A stretch of DNA of 64,000 nucleotides, taken from positions 1 to 64,000 of the forward strand of contig CACLDE010000001.1 of assembly GCA_902605645.1 (NCBI GenBank). The letters are read 5' to 3'. Position numbers and translations under genes: made by a program. This document shows, piece by piece, positions 46,972 through 55,860 of this stretch. How positions within the stretch are numbered: the first letter of the stretch is position 1; every line of letters starts with the position of its first letter. The notes under the pieces were generated by a model. It was not told the DNA's origin, ran no database searches, and worked only from the letters and a program-made list of their open reading frames with translations. The stretch is from an uncultured Pelagibacteraceae bacterium (GTDB taxonomy: Bacteria > Pseudomonadota > Alphaproteobacteria > Pelagibacterales > Pelagibacteraceae).

Positions 46972-48217
46972 TATCCTTCTTCGCCATAGAGTAATCGGCT
47001 GACCCAGATAGGACTGGCTCAGATATACTTAAAGGAACGGGCTCAGTTTTTTCTAAATATCCAACTACTGGTAATATTACTATAAAGTGAAGAAAGTAGT
47101 AAACAGTTCCAACTCTTGCCAGCACCAGATAAATACCCTCTGCAGGCATAGCGCCTACATAACCAAGAACTAAAACATCTAAAACTAAAATCCAAAAGAA
47201 CTGTCTATATATTGGTCTAAATACTGCTGATCTTACTTTTGAAGTATCCAACCATGGTAACACAAATAAAATGAATATTGCCCCAAACATAAGAATTACA
47301 CCACCAAGTTTGTCAGGAACTGATCTTAAAATTGCATAAAAAGGCAATAAATACCATTCAGGGACAATGTGTGCTGGAGTAACCATTGGGTTAGCTTGAA
47401 TATAATTGTCTGAGTGCCCTAAAACATTAGGAGCAAAAAATACAAAGCCAGCGAAAATAATTGAAAATAAAAGTAAGGCAAAAGCATCTTTAATGGTTAT
47501 ATATGGATGAAAAGGAACAGTGTCTTTAGACGGTTTTTTTATATCTATTCCTACTGGATTATTATTTCCAGGTATGTGTAACGCCCAGATGTGTAGAACC
47601 ACCAAACCTAAAATTAAAAAAGGTATAAGATAGTGTAAGCTAAAAAATCTTGTTAAAGTGGGATTGTCTACGGAGTAAGCTCCCCATAGCCATGTTGTAA
47701 TACTATCTCCTACTAATGGAATTGCACTAAATAAATTTGTAATTACTGTTGCTCCCCAAAAACTCATTTGACCCCAAGGTAATACATAACCCATAAATGC
47801 AGCAGCCATCATTAAAAGATAAATCATTAAACCTATTATCCAAATTATTTCTCTTGGAGACTTATAAGATCCATAGAATAAAGACCTAAATATATGAATG
47901 TAAACTGCTAAGAAAAACATCGAAGCTCCATTACTATGAATGTATCTTATTAACCAACCATAATTAACATCTCTCATAATATGCTCTACACTTGCAAAAG
48001 CTAAATCTGCATGAGCAACGTAATGCATCGCTAAAACTATTCCGGTAATGATTTGTGTTAACAAACAAAAAGTTAAAATACCACCGAATGTCCACCAATA
48101 ATTTAAATTTTTAGGGGTTGGGTAATCTGTTAAATGAGATGCCAAAGATAATAAAGGTAATCTGTCGTTAAACCACTTTCCTGCCTTTGACTTTGGTACG
48201 TATTCATGTTCACTCAT
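46958..48217 (-). CDS. petB: Cytochrome b (bc1 complex)
   Basis: Membrane subunit with two b hemes and the Qo and Qi quinone sites. The 419 residues include the [10 protein letters not shown] start of helix A, heme ligand histidines in helices B and D ([49 protein letters not shown]), [19 protein letters not shown], and the Qo-site PEWY. It follows petA by 5 bases. The product is a single fused cytochrome b, as in alphaproteobacteria and mitochondria. Confidence 0.97.
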   Translation of the reverse strand: MSEHEYVPKSKAGKWFNDRLPLLSLASHLTDYPTPKNLNYWWTFGGILTFCLLTQIITGIVLAMHYVAHADLAFASVEHIMRDVNYGWLIRYIHSNGASMFFLAVYIHIFRSLFYGSYKSPREIIWIIGLMIYLLMMAAAFMGYVLPWGQMSFWGATVITNLFSAIPLVGDSITTWLWGAYSVDNPTLTRFFSLHYLIPFLILGLVVLHIWALHIPGNNNPVGIDIKKPSKDTVPFHPYITIKDAFALLLFSIIFAGFVFFAPNVLGHSDNYIQANPMVTPAHIVPEWYLLPFYAILRSVPDKLGGVILMFGAIFILFVLPWLDTSKVRSAVFRPIYRQFFWILVLDVLVLGYVGAMPAEGIYLVLARVGTVYYFLHFIVILPVVGYLEKTEPVPLSISEPVLSGSADYSMAKKDNEKI

Positions 48218-48222
48218 AAATT

Positions 48223-48747
48223 TTATCCAATCTTAATTGTATTAGCATCAACAAACTCATATTTTGGTATTTCCATATTTTTAGGTGCTGGACCTTTTCT
48301 AATTCTACCAGACAGATCATAATGTGATCCATGGCAAGGGCAAAACCACCCTTTGTAGTCCCCTTTGTTCGAAAGAGGAACGCATCCTAAATGTGTACAA
48401 ACCCCTAACATAACTAGCCATTCGTCTTTTCCATTTTTAACTCTTTCTTCATCTTTTTCAGGATGAGGAAGATCGTTTAAAGAAACTGACCTTGCCTCTA
48501 AAATTTCCTCTTGTGTTCGTCTTTTTAAAAAAACTGGTTTTCCTCTCCACAAAACAGTAATGGACTTACCAGGTTCAATTTGACTTATGTCAACCTCCGT
48601 AGTTGCTAAAGCCTTTTGAGCTTTATCAGGATTCATTTGGTCTATCAAAGGCCATATTACTGCACCCAGGCCTACTGCCCCAACTGTGTAACTAGTTGTA
48701 AATAAAAAATCTCTTCTAGTTGTTGTTTTTTTTTCTGATTTATCCAT
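48223..48747 (-). CDS. petA: Rieske iron-sulfur protein of the bc1 complex
   Basis: 2Fe-2S protein moving electrons from ubiquinol to cytochrome c1. The N-terminus has a twin-arginine motif TTRRDFLF followed by a hydrophobic segment that stays as the anchor. The cluster boxes are CTHLGC and CPCHGSHYD, with the two Cys and two His ligands and the disulfide Cys pair present. The 174-residue length is typical. First gene of the bc1 operon, diverging from trmL across about 80 bases. Confidence 0.97.
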   Translation of the reverse strand: MDKSEKKTTTRRDFLFTTSYTVGAVGLGAVIWPLIDQMNPDKAQKALATTEVDISQIEPGKSITVLWRGKPVFLKRRTQEEILEARSVSLNDLPHPEKDEERVKNGKDEWLVMLGVCTHLGCVPLSNKGDYKGWFCPCHGSHYDLSGRIRKGPAPKNMEIPKYEFVDANTIKIG

Positions 48748-48830
48748 ATTGATGTTTATACTCTTATTTAATAAATAAGACAGAAAATTAAGATTTTCTA
48801 GGGTCAGAATGACACATAATATTATTGATA

Positions 48831-49280
48831 ATGATTAGTATTGCTCTTTATAAACCTGATATTCCGCAAAACACAGCATCAATTTTACGACTTTGTGCTT
48901 GCTTGGGATTAAAAATCCATATTATTGAACCTTGTGGTTTTAATTTAAACGACTCTAGATTCAAAAGAGTAGTTATGGATTATATTAATGAGAGTAGTAT
49001 TATTAGATATGAAAATTTCGAAAAACTTTTAGTCAAAAATAAAAGATCTAGAATTATTTTAATGTCAACAAAAGCAAAAAAATCATTATTTAAATTTAAG
49101 TTTAGAAAAAACGATATCATCCTTTTGGGCAGAGAGAGCAAAGGAGTGCCGGAATATATTCACAAAGAGATTAAAAATAAATTAAAGGTTCCTATTTCTT
49201 CTCAAGCTAGATCTTTAAATGTTACTGTTGCAGCTTCAATTTCAGCTGCTGAAGCATTGAGACAAATTAAAAAATTTTAA
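48831..49280 (+). CDS. trmL: tRNA (cytidine/uridine-34-2'-O)-methyltransferase TrmL
   Basis: SPOUT-class methyltransferase modifying the wobble ribose of tRNA-Leu species. Features are IALYKPDIPQNTASILRLCACLG at the start, the trefoil-knot motifs ILLGRESKGVPEYIH and VPISSQARSLNVTVAASISAAEALRQ. The track begins at TTG 48825; the ATG at 48831 (MISIALYKP) is the natural start. Length about 149. It is followed by hemF after one base. Confidence 0.93.
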   Translation: MISIALYKPDIPQNTASILRLCACLGLKIHIIEPCGFNLNDSRFKRVVMDYINESSIIRYENFEKLLVKNKRSRIILMSTKAKKSLFKFKFRKNDIILLGRESKGVPEYIHKEIKNKLKVPISSQARSLNVTVAASISAAEALRQIKKF

Positions 49281-49281
49281 T

Positions 49282-50106
49282 ATGGATATCGAGGATAAAA
49301 AAATATATTCGGAAAAGTGGTTTTCATATTTGCAGGAGCAGATATGTAATCAATTTGAAAAAATAGAAAAAGACGCTAAAAATCATTATAAGTTTGTTTC
49401 AACTAATTGGTATAAAAAAAATAATAAAGGTGGTGGAACTTATAAAATATTAAAAAACGGAAAAATATTTGATAAAGTAGGTGTTAACAAATCAACTGTC
49501 TCAGGAATATTTGCAAAAAAATTTCGTAAAAATATCCTCGGAGCTCAAAAAAATGGAAAATATTGGGCCTCTGGAATTTCGGTTGTTGCCCATATGAAAA
49601 ATCCAAAAATTCCTGCTATGCATTTCAATACAAGATTTATAGTAACATCAAAAAATTGGTTTGGTGGTGGTATAGATTTAACGCCATGTCTCAAGGATAA
49701 AAAAGAAGAAAATTATTTCCATTCTAAATTAAAGAAAGTATGTAAAGAAAATAGTAAAGATTATCTTAAATACAAAAAGTGGTGTGATAAGTACTTTTTT
49801 TTACCGCATAGAAATGAACCAAGAGGAATAGGTGGTATTTTTTTTGATTATGAAAAAAACAATTGGGAAAAAGATTTTAAATTTGTTCGAGAAGTAGGAT
49901 TAAGTTTTGTTAAAATATCTACTAATATCATTAAAAGAAAAATTAAGCTTAAATATAATGAGAGAGATAAAGAAAAGCAGCTTTTCAAAAGAGGAAGATA
50001 TGTTGAATTTAATTTATTATATGACAGAGGAACAAAATTTGGGTTAAATTCTGGTGGAAAAACTGAGGCAATTTTAATGTCATTGCCACCAAAAGTTAAA
50101 TGGTAA
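49282..50106 (+). CDS. hemF: Oxygen-dependent coproporphyrinogen III oxidase HemF
   Basis: Aerobic heme-pathway enzyme that decarboxylates two propionates of coproporphyrinogen III. Conserved blocks are NHYKFV-like NW with GGGTYKILKNGKIFDKVGVNKS, MKNPKIPAMHFNTRF, WFGGGIDLTPC, HRNEPRGIGGIFFDY and GRYVEFNLLYDRGTKFGL. The 274 residues are slightly shorter than E. coli HemF but all blocks are present. It implies an aerobic lifestyle, consistent with the bc1 genes nearby. Confidence 0.96.
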   Translation: MDIEDKKIYSEKWFSYLQEQICNQFEKIEKDAKNHYKFVSTNWYKKNNKGGGTYKILKNGKIFDKVGVNKSTVSGIFAKKFRKNILGAQKNGKYWASGISVVAHMKNPKIPAMHFNTRFIVTSKNWFGGGIDLTPCLKDKKEENYFHSKLKKVCKENSKDYLKYKKWCDKYFFLPHRNEPRGIGGIFFDYEKNNWEKDFKFVREVGLSFVKISTNIIKRKIKLKYNERDKEKQLFKRGRYVEFNLLYDRGTKFGLNSGGKTEAILMSLPPKVKW

Positions 50107-50111
50107 AATAA

Positions 50112-50588
50112 ATGGTTAAAGAACCTATTACAAAAGACGGTTTAGAAAAATTAAAGAAGGAATTAGAAAATTTAAAAAATATTGAACGTCCAAAAATAGT
50201 TGAGGCTATTTCGGAGGCAAGATCACACGGTGATCTAAAAGAAAACGCTGAATACCATGCAGCAAAAGAGCAACAAGCTAAAATAGAAGGTAGAGTATTA
50301 TCTATTAATGATACAATAGCGCGAGCTAATCTGATAGATGTAACTAAGTTAGATAATAATGGTAAAGTTATATTTGGTTCAACAATAACTGTTGAAGATT
50401 TAGAGACAAAAAAAAAAATTAAATATAAAATAGTTGGAAAAGATGAGGCTGATATAAATTTAAATCTAATTTACTTTAAAAGCCCTATTGGAAAAGCTCT
50501 TATCGGTAAAGATTGCAATGATATGGTAGGTGTGGAAACTCCATCAGGAGAGCGAAATTTTGAGATTTTAAAAGTAGAGTATATTTAA
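50112..50588 (+). CDS. greA: Transcription elongation factor GreA
   Basis: Rescues backtracked RNA polymerase by stimulating transcript cleavage. The N-terminal coiled coil (GLEKLKKELENLKNIERPKIVEAISEARSHGDLKENAEYHAAKEQQ in blocks) has the acidic tip DLKENAEY; the C-terminal FKBP-like domain ends with SPIGKALIGK and the VETPSG motif. Length 158. An 11-A run lies at 50408-50418 in the coding sequence. Its stop is nested in the stop of the convergent cca gene. Confidence 0.96.
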   Translation: MVKEPITKDGLEKLKKELENLKNIERPKIVEAISEARSHGDLKENAEYHAAKEQQAKIEGRVLSINDTIARANLIDVTKLDNNGKVIFGSTITVEDLETKKKIKYKIVGKDEADINLNLIYFKSPIGKALIGKDCNDMVGVETPSGERNFEILKVEYI

Positions 50589-51850
50589 TTTATAATAATA
50601 TTTTTTTGTATTATTTTTTCAAAATCTTCCGAGGATAAATTAAAATTATTTAAAACCCAAATTTTTTCTGCTTCTTTTAAAATAATACCCATTTTTTTTC
50701 CTTCTTTAACACCTTTTTTGAGAAGGAATTTTCCATCGAAGGGAAACTTTGGAATTGAAATTTTTTCTATAGTTTCAAAAAAACTGACATCCTTTGGAGA
50801 AACTTTCTTTTTATCTAATAAATCTAGACAATATAGTATTTTTAAATTTTTTGCTCCCATATTAAAAAAATTGTTTTTTAATTTTTTCTTAAAAAACTCT
50901 TTGTCATTTTTGTAGTCTTTAAATTTATTGCCTAAAAGGATTAAAGTATCATAGATTTTATTTGATACTTTGTATTTATGAGAAAAATACTCATAATCGT
51001 TTTTCAAGTCTATTAGAAGTATTGATAGTAATAATATCTCAGAACCTTCGATATGATTTTTAACTAATTGAAAATTTTTCAATCTATTGGTATTTTGAAA
51101 TTCTGGAAAAACTAATTTAAAAATTTGTAATAGTTCTTTATTATCGATTATCCTATAAAAATTTTCTAGCTTTAAGATTTTTAACAGTTCAGATAAAACA
51201 CGTTCTTTAGAGAGATTTTTAATACCATTTAATTTTAATTTTAAAGCTTGGATAGTAGAAAGTTCCACTGAAGAATTATATTGTATTGAAAATCTTAGAA
51301 ATCTTAAAATTCTTAGAAAATCTTCCTCTATTCTTGTTTGAGGGTCTCCGATAAATTTTACAATATTATTATTAAGATCATTAATTCCTTGTTGAGGATC
51401 AAATAGTTTTCCTCTTTTATTTAAGTAAATTGCATTTATTGTAAAATCTCTTCTTTTAGAGTCTTCTTTCCAATCATCAATTGTTTCGATTTTAGCATGT
51501 CTGCCATCAGTTTTTATATCTTTTCTTAATGTTGTTAATTCAAATTTTGTAGCATCTAAAACTACTGTTACCGATCCGTGATCCAGTCCAGTATTAATGA
51601 CTTTAAAGTTAGAATGTTGCAATTTTTTTTTTATCTCTTCTGGTGTAAATATTGTAGCTATATCAATGTCACCAATTTTTTTTGACTGTATATGATTTCT
51701 CACACAACCTCCGACGAACATAGCGACTTCTTTGTTGTTCGGCTTGCCTTGTTCAAGATTTTTAAAAAGGAGTTTTATATTTTTATCTTTATAAAATGGA
51801 AAAAAAAACTTGTTAAAAGTAGCTACTAAATTTTCAATTAATTTTTTCAT
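50585..51850 (-). CDS. cca: CCA tRNA nucleotidyltransferase / poly(A) polymerase family
   Basis: Class II nucleotidyltransferase that repairs or adds the tRNA 3' CCA. Seen are MFVGGCVRNHI, the catalytic DIDIATIFTPEE, TTLRKDIKTDGRHA, RRDFTINAIYLN, and GDPQTRIEEDFLRILRFLRFSIQ. The track start (51904) runs back through the tRNA-Gln gene and is not credible. The ATG at 51850 (MKKLIENLVATFNK) leaves only 5 bases after the tRNA 3' end, and about 421 residues. The arrangement suggests the mRNA is freed by tRNA processing. Confidence 0.93.
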   Translation of the reverse strand: MKKLIENLVATFNKFFFPFYKDKNIKLLFKNLEQGKPNNKEVAMFVGGCVRNHIQSKKIGDIDIATIFTPEEIKKKLQHSNFKVINTGLDHGSVTVVLDATKFELTTLRKDIKTDGRHAKIETIDDWKEDSKRRDFTINAIYLNKRGKLFDPQQGINDLNNNIVKFIGDPQTRIEEDFLRILRFLRFSIQYNSSVELSTIQALKLKLNGIKNLSKERVLSELLKILKLENFYRIIDNKELLQIFKLVFPEFQNTNRLKNFQLVKNHIEGSEILLLSILLIDLKNDYEYFSHKYKVSNKIYDTLILLGNKFKDYKNDKEFFKKKLKNNFFNMGAKNLKILYCLDLLDKKKVSPKDVSFFETIEKISIPKFPFDGKFLLKKGVKEGKKMGIILKEAEKIWVLNNFNLSSEDFEKIIQKNIIIN

Positions 51851-51855
51851 TATTT

Positions 51856-51929
51856 TGGCTGGGGCACTAGGATTCGAACCTAGGATGGTGGTACCAAAAA
51901 CCACTGCCTTACCGCTTGGCTATGCCCCA
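51856..51929 (-). tRNA. tRNA-Gln (anticodon UUG)
   Basis: A 74-nt cloverleaf with encoded CCA. The acceptor TGGGGCA pairs with TGCCCCA, D-arm GCCAAGCGGTAAGGC, anticodon stem GTGGT/ACCAC with loop TTTTGGT (anticodon TTG), and T-arm AGGTTCGAATCCT. The weak U1-A72 start pair is typical of tRNA-Gln. It lies between ispE and cca on the same strand, 33 bases after the ispE stop and 5 bases before the cca start. Confidence 0.97.
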
Positions 51930-51962
51930 ATTCTTTGCTTCATATATCATAAAAAAATTAAA

Positions 51963-52793
51963 TTAAATAGTTTTTGTAACAACGCACCAATATTTTGGGT
52001 ATTTTCTTTTTAATTTGGTAATAGCAAAATTTGCAGTTTTTTTTGATTTAAAAACTCCATAACAGGCTGATCCAGATCCAGTCATTCTAGAAAAAATACA
52101 ACCTTTTTGCTCAGAAATCGATAAAATTAATTGAAAAATTTTTGGATATTTTTTTTCTACTAATTCTTGTAGATCATTGTGATCTTTTTTTAATATCTCA
52201 ATAAATTTCTTTCTATTAATTTTTTTATTATAAATATTACTTGATGGTCTGCTAAAATTTTTAACCATTTTATATATTCTTTTTGTTTCACAATTTATGT
52301 TAGGAAAAATGATCAAAACATATGAATTAATATTATTTTTGGTTTTGAAAACTTTTTTAATTTTTTTTTGAAATGTATTTTTATTTAAAAAAAGTCTGAA
52401 ATCAGATCCAATTTTTTCCTCAAAAATGTTAATCATCTTTTTATTAATTCTTTTATTGAAAAAATACTTAGCAATACTACAAGAGTTACTAGTTCCGCCT
52501 CCGAGGCCGGCATAAACAGGAATGTTTTTTTTAACAATAATCTTGTGGAAGCCTTTTATAATCTTATTTCTTTTTAGTAATTGTACTGTATCTTTTACTG
52601 TATTTTTTTTTAAGTTAATTTGATCTTTAAATTTGCCAGTGAAAATAATTTTATCTCTTTTATTTTTTCTTATCTCAATTTCATCAGATAATGCAACTAA
52701 AGTCGAATTAGTCTCAATATTGTGCATTCCATTTTTTAATTTGTTTAAAACTCTCAGTGATAAATTTATTTTGGAAAAAGATTTTAATTTCAT
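51963..52793 (-). CDS. ispE: 4-diphosphocytidyl-2-C-methyl-D-erythritol kinase IspE
   Basis: GHMP kinase of the MEP pathway for isoprenoid (quinone, undecaprenol) synthesis. Motifs are the N-terminal KSFSKINLSLRVLNKLKNGMHNIETN, the ATP-binding PVYAGLGGGTSNSCSIAKYF, and the C-terminal SRMTGSGSACYGVF. The sequence is very Lys/Asn rich and divergent, but all three GHMP motifs are there. 276 residues. It shares a TAATG junction with the upstream TPR gene. Confidence 0.93.
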   Translation of the reverse strand: MKLKSFSKINLSLRVLNKLKNGMHNIETNSTLVALSDEIEIRKNKRDKIIFTGKFKDQINLKKNTVKDTVQLLKRNKIIKGFHKIIVKKNIPVYAGLGGGTSNSCSIAKYFFNKRINKKMINIFEEKIGSDFRLFLNKNTFQKKIKKVFKTKNNINSYVLIIFPNINCETKRIYKMVKNFSRPSSNIYNKKINRKKFIEILKKDHNDLQELVEKKYPKIFQLILSISEQKGCIFSRMTGSGSACYGVFKSKKTANFAITKLKRKYPKYWCVVTKTI

Positions 52794-54511
52794 TAATTTA
52801 CAGAAGATGGACCATTCAATATTTTTTTATTAATTTTATTTTTAAGATCAACATCTGTATCATCCAAATTTAATACGTATTTCCAATAATATCTGGCCTG
52901 CAATTTTTTTCCATTCATCCAAAGAATATCAGCAAAATGGTCATTAACTATAGGATCGGATGGCATAAGTTGAACAGCCTTTTTTAAATATTCTTTGGCT
53001 TCTTTATATCTTTTTAATTTGTATAAAGCCCATCCTAATGAGTCAGTTATATAACCATCATTAGATCGTAACTGATTTGCTTTCTTTAACATTTCTAAAG
53101 ATTTTTCTATCTTAATTCCTTTTTCAATCCAACTATATGCTAAATAATTTATGACATATGCTTGATTTGGTTTCGCCTCAAGCGAGTCCAAAAAATCTTT
53201 TTCAGCTTTCGTCCAATTTTTCGTTTGCTCATATGCTATACCTCTTCCATCTTTGGCCTTAGGATATAATTCATGAGATTGAGAAATATTTTGCAACACA
53301 TTTGAATAAAACTTAATAGATTTTTCAAATTTTTCATTGTTTTTTAAAAATTGAGCAAAATCATAGGTTTGATAAACGTTTGGAGAATTTAAATTTTTAT
53401 AACTTTTTTCTAAAAATATTACAACTTCTTCTGTTTTTAACTTTTCTAAATCTATTAAAGCAATTTGCTTTGAAGAATACCAGCTATAATTTGCTCCAAA
53501 CTTTTTTAATAGAACATAAATTTTTTTAGCACGTTGATAATCTTTGGTTCTTACAAAATTTTCAGCAAGCAATGTATTATAAGAAAAGAAGTTTTGGTTT
53601 AAATATTTTGCTAAGTTTATATAAAAGTTCGACAACGAATAAAAACTTTGTGATGATAGTGCATTAGCTGTTATATAGAGTAACTCAGCAATTATGTTAG
53701 AGATATTTTTACATTCAAAATTATTTTGTAAATAATTTTGTTTTTTTGATTGAATATCGGAATAAAGTTGATTTAGTAATAGATTTCTTGGATGATCAAA
53801 TAATTTTTCTTTTAAAATGATTTTTGCTTTTTTGGGTAAGTTTTTTTTTAACAAATAATTGCTATAAAAAAATGTATATCTTGAAAAATCAGTAGTTTTA
53901 TCGTTAATTAAATTTTGAAAATCTGTTTCTACATTGGCAGTATTAAAGTAACAATTAAGAAAAACATTATTAATTTTTTTTATATTTTTGTACTTAGGAC
54001 TTATTAATTCAAACTTCTCCATAGCTTCTTCGTGACTCAATTTTAATTTTTCAATTTGTACCCAGCTAAATATAATTCGGCTTAACAATTCTTCTAAAGA
54101 TGTGTAATTACTTTTGTCAATTGAGGCTAAAATATTATAAGCTTTATTAAAATCATTATTGTTTATAAATTTGGTTATAATTACAAGATCGCTTTGAAAA
54201 AAATTCATTTCTTTTGTTTTAAGTTTTTTTGAATAATTAAAAGCCTCATTTATTTTGAAACTATTTACTAAAGTTTCAATAAACGACTGGGAATATTTAG
54301 AGTGATTATCTTCAAGATTTCCAAGTTTTTTAAAAAAGTTATAAGACTCATCATACTTATTATTCTTCAAAGAAAGAATACCTGAAAAATAATTCGAAAC
54401 TGAGTCTCCTCTATTATGCTTTTCTAAACTAAAACTAGAACTAGTTAATAACAATGCGTTTAAAAAGAAAATTTGTATAATTAATTTATTTAGTTTAGAA
54501 AAATTATTCAT
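52793..54511 (-). CDS. Exported tetratricopeptide-repeat protein
   Basis: Protein of about 572 residues with a signal-like N-terminus (KLIIQIFFLNALLLTSSSFS) and repeated TPR helices. The C-terminal ones are clearest: DGRGIAYEQTKNWTKAEKDFLDSLEAKPNQ, WIEKGIKIEKSLEMLKKANQLRSND and ALYKLKRYKEAKEYLKKAVQLMPSDP, in blocks. It is probably a periplasmic or outer-membrane-associated scaffold; TPR proteins next to ispE are common in alphaproteobacteria. The track start at 54535 overlaps the divergent UDG gene; the Met at 54511 is better. Function unknown. Confidence 0.85.
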   Translation of the reverse strand: MNNFSKLNKLIIQIFFLNALLLTSSSFSLEKHNRGDSVSNYFSGILSLKNNKYDESYNFFKKLGNLEDNHSKYSQSFIETLVNSFKINEAFNYSKKLKTKEMNFFQSDLVIITKFINNNDFNKAYNILASIDKSNYTSLEELLSRIIFSWVQIEKLKLSHEEAMEKFELISPKYKNIKKINNVFLNCYFNTANVETDFQNLINDKTTDFSRYTFFYSNYLLKKNLPKKAKIILKEKLFDHPRNLLLNQLYSDIQSKKQNYLQNNFECKNISNIIAELLYITANALSSQSFYSLSNFYINLAKYLNQNFFSYNTLLAENFVRTKDYQRAKKIYVLLKKFGANYSWYSSKQIALIDLEKLKTEEVVIFLEKSYKNLNSPNVYQTYDFAQFLKNNEKFEKSIKFYSNVLQNISQSHELYPKAKDGRGIAYEQTKNWTKAEKDFLDSLEAKPNQAYVINYLAYSWIEKGIKIEKSLEMLKKANQLRSNDGYITDSLGWALYKLKRYKEAKEYLKKAVQLMPSDPIVNDHFADILWMNGKKLQARYYWKYVLNLDDTDVDLKNKINKKILNGPSSVN

Positions 54512-54512
54512 A

Positions 54513-55208
54513 ATGTCTAAAAATATAAATATCAAATTAACAAAATTAGTAAAATACTATAGTTTAATTAATCACAATTTAATCCTTAATAATAAGTCAA
54601 TAAATAGATACAATAAAATGCAACCTGATATTCAAAAAAACATAGCTAAAGGTTTAAAAAAACTTAGAGAGGAAATAAACGATATTAAAGATTGCAAGTT
54701 AAAAGAGAACGCCTCTAATCTCGTATTTTCAGATGGAAATCCTAATTCAAAAATCATGATAATTGGGGAGGGTCCAGGAGCTAACGAGGACAAAGAGGGT
54801 CTACCGTTTGTAGGAAGAGCGGGACAACTTTTGGATAAAATGCTCCATGCTATTAATTTAAATCGTGAAAAGGTTTATATTACAAATGTTGTAAATTATA
54901 GACCTCCTGAAAATAGAAAACCTTCAGAAAAAGAGGTAGAGAGATACTTGCCTTACCTCAAAAGACATATTGGAATTATAAAACCAAATATTATTTTACT
55001 TTTAGGCAGCACAGCGATGAATGCTATTTTAGGAAATACTGATGTTATTTCGAAAATGAGAGGAAAGTGGCATGAAATCGAGATTAATAAGTTAAAGATA
55101 TATTGCATGGTGTCCTTTCATCCAGCATATCTTTTAAGACAACCAGACCAAAAAAAATTCTCTTGGATAGACTTAAAGATGATAAGAGAAAAATTAAAGA
55201 AATTTTAA
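54513..55208 (+). CDS. Family 4-like uracil-DNA glycosylase
   Basis: Removes uracil from DNA in base excision repair. The catalytic motif block IIGEGPGANEDKEGLPFVGRAGQLLDKML, the YITNVVNYRPPENRKPS segment and the HPAYLLRQP motif identify UDG superfamily 4/5. Three of the four Cys that hold the 4Fe-4S cluster in classic members appear absent (the CRPP Cys is Tyr, the ExxxC Cys is Tyr, and only one Cys is in the N-terminal pair region). The start ATG lies one base from the divergent TPR start; a later Met at 54618 is a possible alternative start. Confidence 0.88.
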   Translation: MSKNINIKLTKLVKYYSLINHNLILNNKSINRYNKMQPDIQKNIAKGLKKLREEINDIKDCKLKENASNLVFSDGNPNSKIMIIGEGPGANEDKEGLPFVGRAGQLLDKMLHAINLNREKVYITNVVNYRPPENRKPSEKEVERYLPYLKRHIGIIKPNIILLLGSTAMNAILGNTDVISKMRGKWHEIEINKLKIYCMVSFHPAYLLRQPDQKKFSWIDLKMIREKLKKF

Positions 55209-55211
55209 AAT

Positions 55212-55784
55212 TTGAAAAAATACAAAATTATTGCAGGTGTTGATGAAGTTGGGAGGGGATGCCTAGCTGGGCCAGTTGTTTCCGCAGCTGTAATTTTAAA
55301 AAAAGGTGCTAAAATAAAAAACTTAAAAGACTCAAAAAAACTAACTTTTAAACAAAGAATAAAAATATCAAAAGATATTGAAAATAACTCTATATTTTCA
55401 ATTGGAGTGGCTTCGGTAAAAGAAATTGAAAAATTAAATATTTTACAAGCATCACTATTATCTATGAAAAGAGCTATTTTAAGTTTATCTAAAAAACCAA
55501 ATTTGGTGTTAGTAGATGGTATTTTTGCACCGAAAGTTTTGAATAAATGTAAGACTGTAATTAAAGGAGATGAAAAAATAAAATGTATCAGCGCTGCTTC
55601 TATACTGGCTAAGGTTTATAGAGATAAAATAATGATTAGAATGTCAAAAAAATTTAAAAACTACTCTTGGAATAAAAACTTTGGCTATGGGACTAAAGAA
55701 CATATTATGGGATTAAAAAAGTATGGTTTAACCGCAATGCATAGAAATAATTTTAAACCCATACACAAGATGTTGTTAAAATAA
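55212..55784 (+). CDS. rnhB: Ribonuclease HII
   Basis: Cleaves RNA in RNA/DNA hybrids and at misincorporated ribonucleotides. Catalytic residues are seen in IIAGVDEVGRGCLAGPVVSAAV (DE), LKDSKKLTFKQR, VLVDG and ISAASILAKVYRD. The start is TTG at 55212, four bases after the UDG stop; no better ATG is available before the conserved IAGVDE. Length 190, normal. The pair UDG-rnhB precedes ccrM on the same strand. Confidence 0.95.
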   Translation: MKKYKIIAGVDEVGRGCLAGPVVSAAVILKKGAKIKNLKDSKKLTFKQRIKISKDIENNSIFSIGVASVKEIEKLNILQASLLSMKRAILSLSKKPNLVLVDGIFAPKVLNKCKTVIKGDEKIKCISAASILAKVYRDKIMIRMSKKFKNYSWNKNFGYGTKEHIMGLKKYGLTAMHRNNFKPIHKMLLK

Positions 55785-55834
55785 TTTTAATCAAACTAAA
55801 AACCTTTTTTTTCACGTAAAAATAATTGACCTGA

Positions 55835-55855
55835 GATTCAATTTAAGGTTGAATC
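55835..55855. promoter_or_regulatory. Two GANTC methylation sites immediately upstream of ccrM
   Basis: GATTC at 55835-55839 and GAATC at 55851-55855 fall 6-26 bases before the ccrM ATG. GANTC is the target of CcrM. A possible -35 TTGACC lies at 55826-55831, so both sites would be in or next to the core promoter. In Caulobacter the ccrM promoter also carries two GANTC sites whose methylation affects transcription. Autoregulation here is inferred. Confidence 0.6.
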
Positions 55856-55860
55856 TCTTA

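Noticed and set aside
51810-52013. Short plus-strand ORF containing ALGFEPRMVVPKTTALPLGYAP
   Set aside because: This is the typical false translation of a tRNA antisense (here tRNA-Gln), often mis-annotated as a protein.
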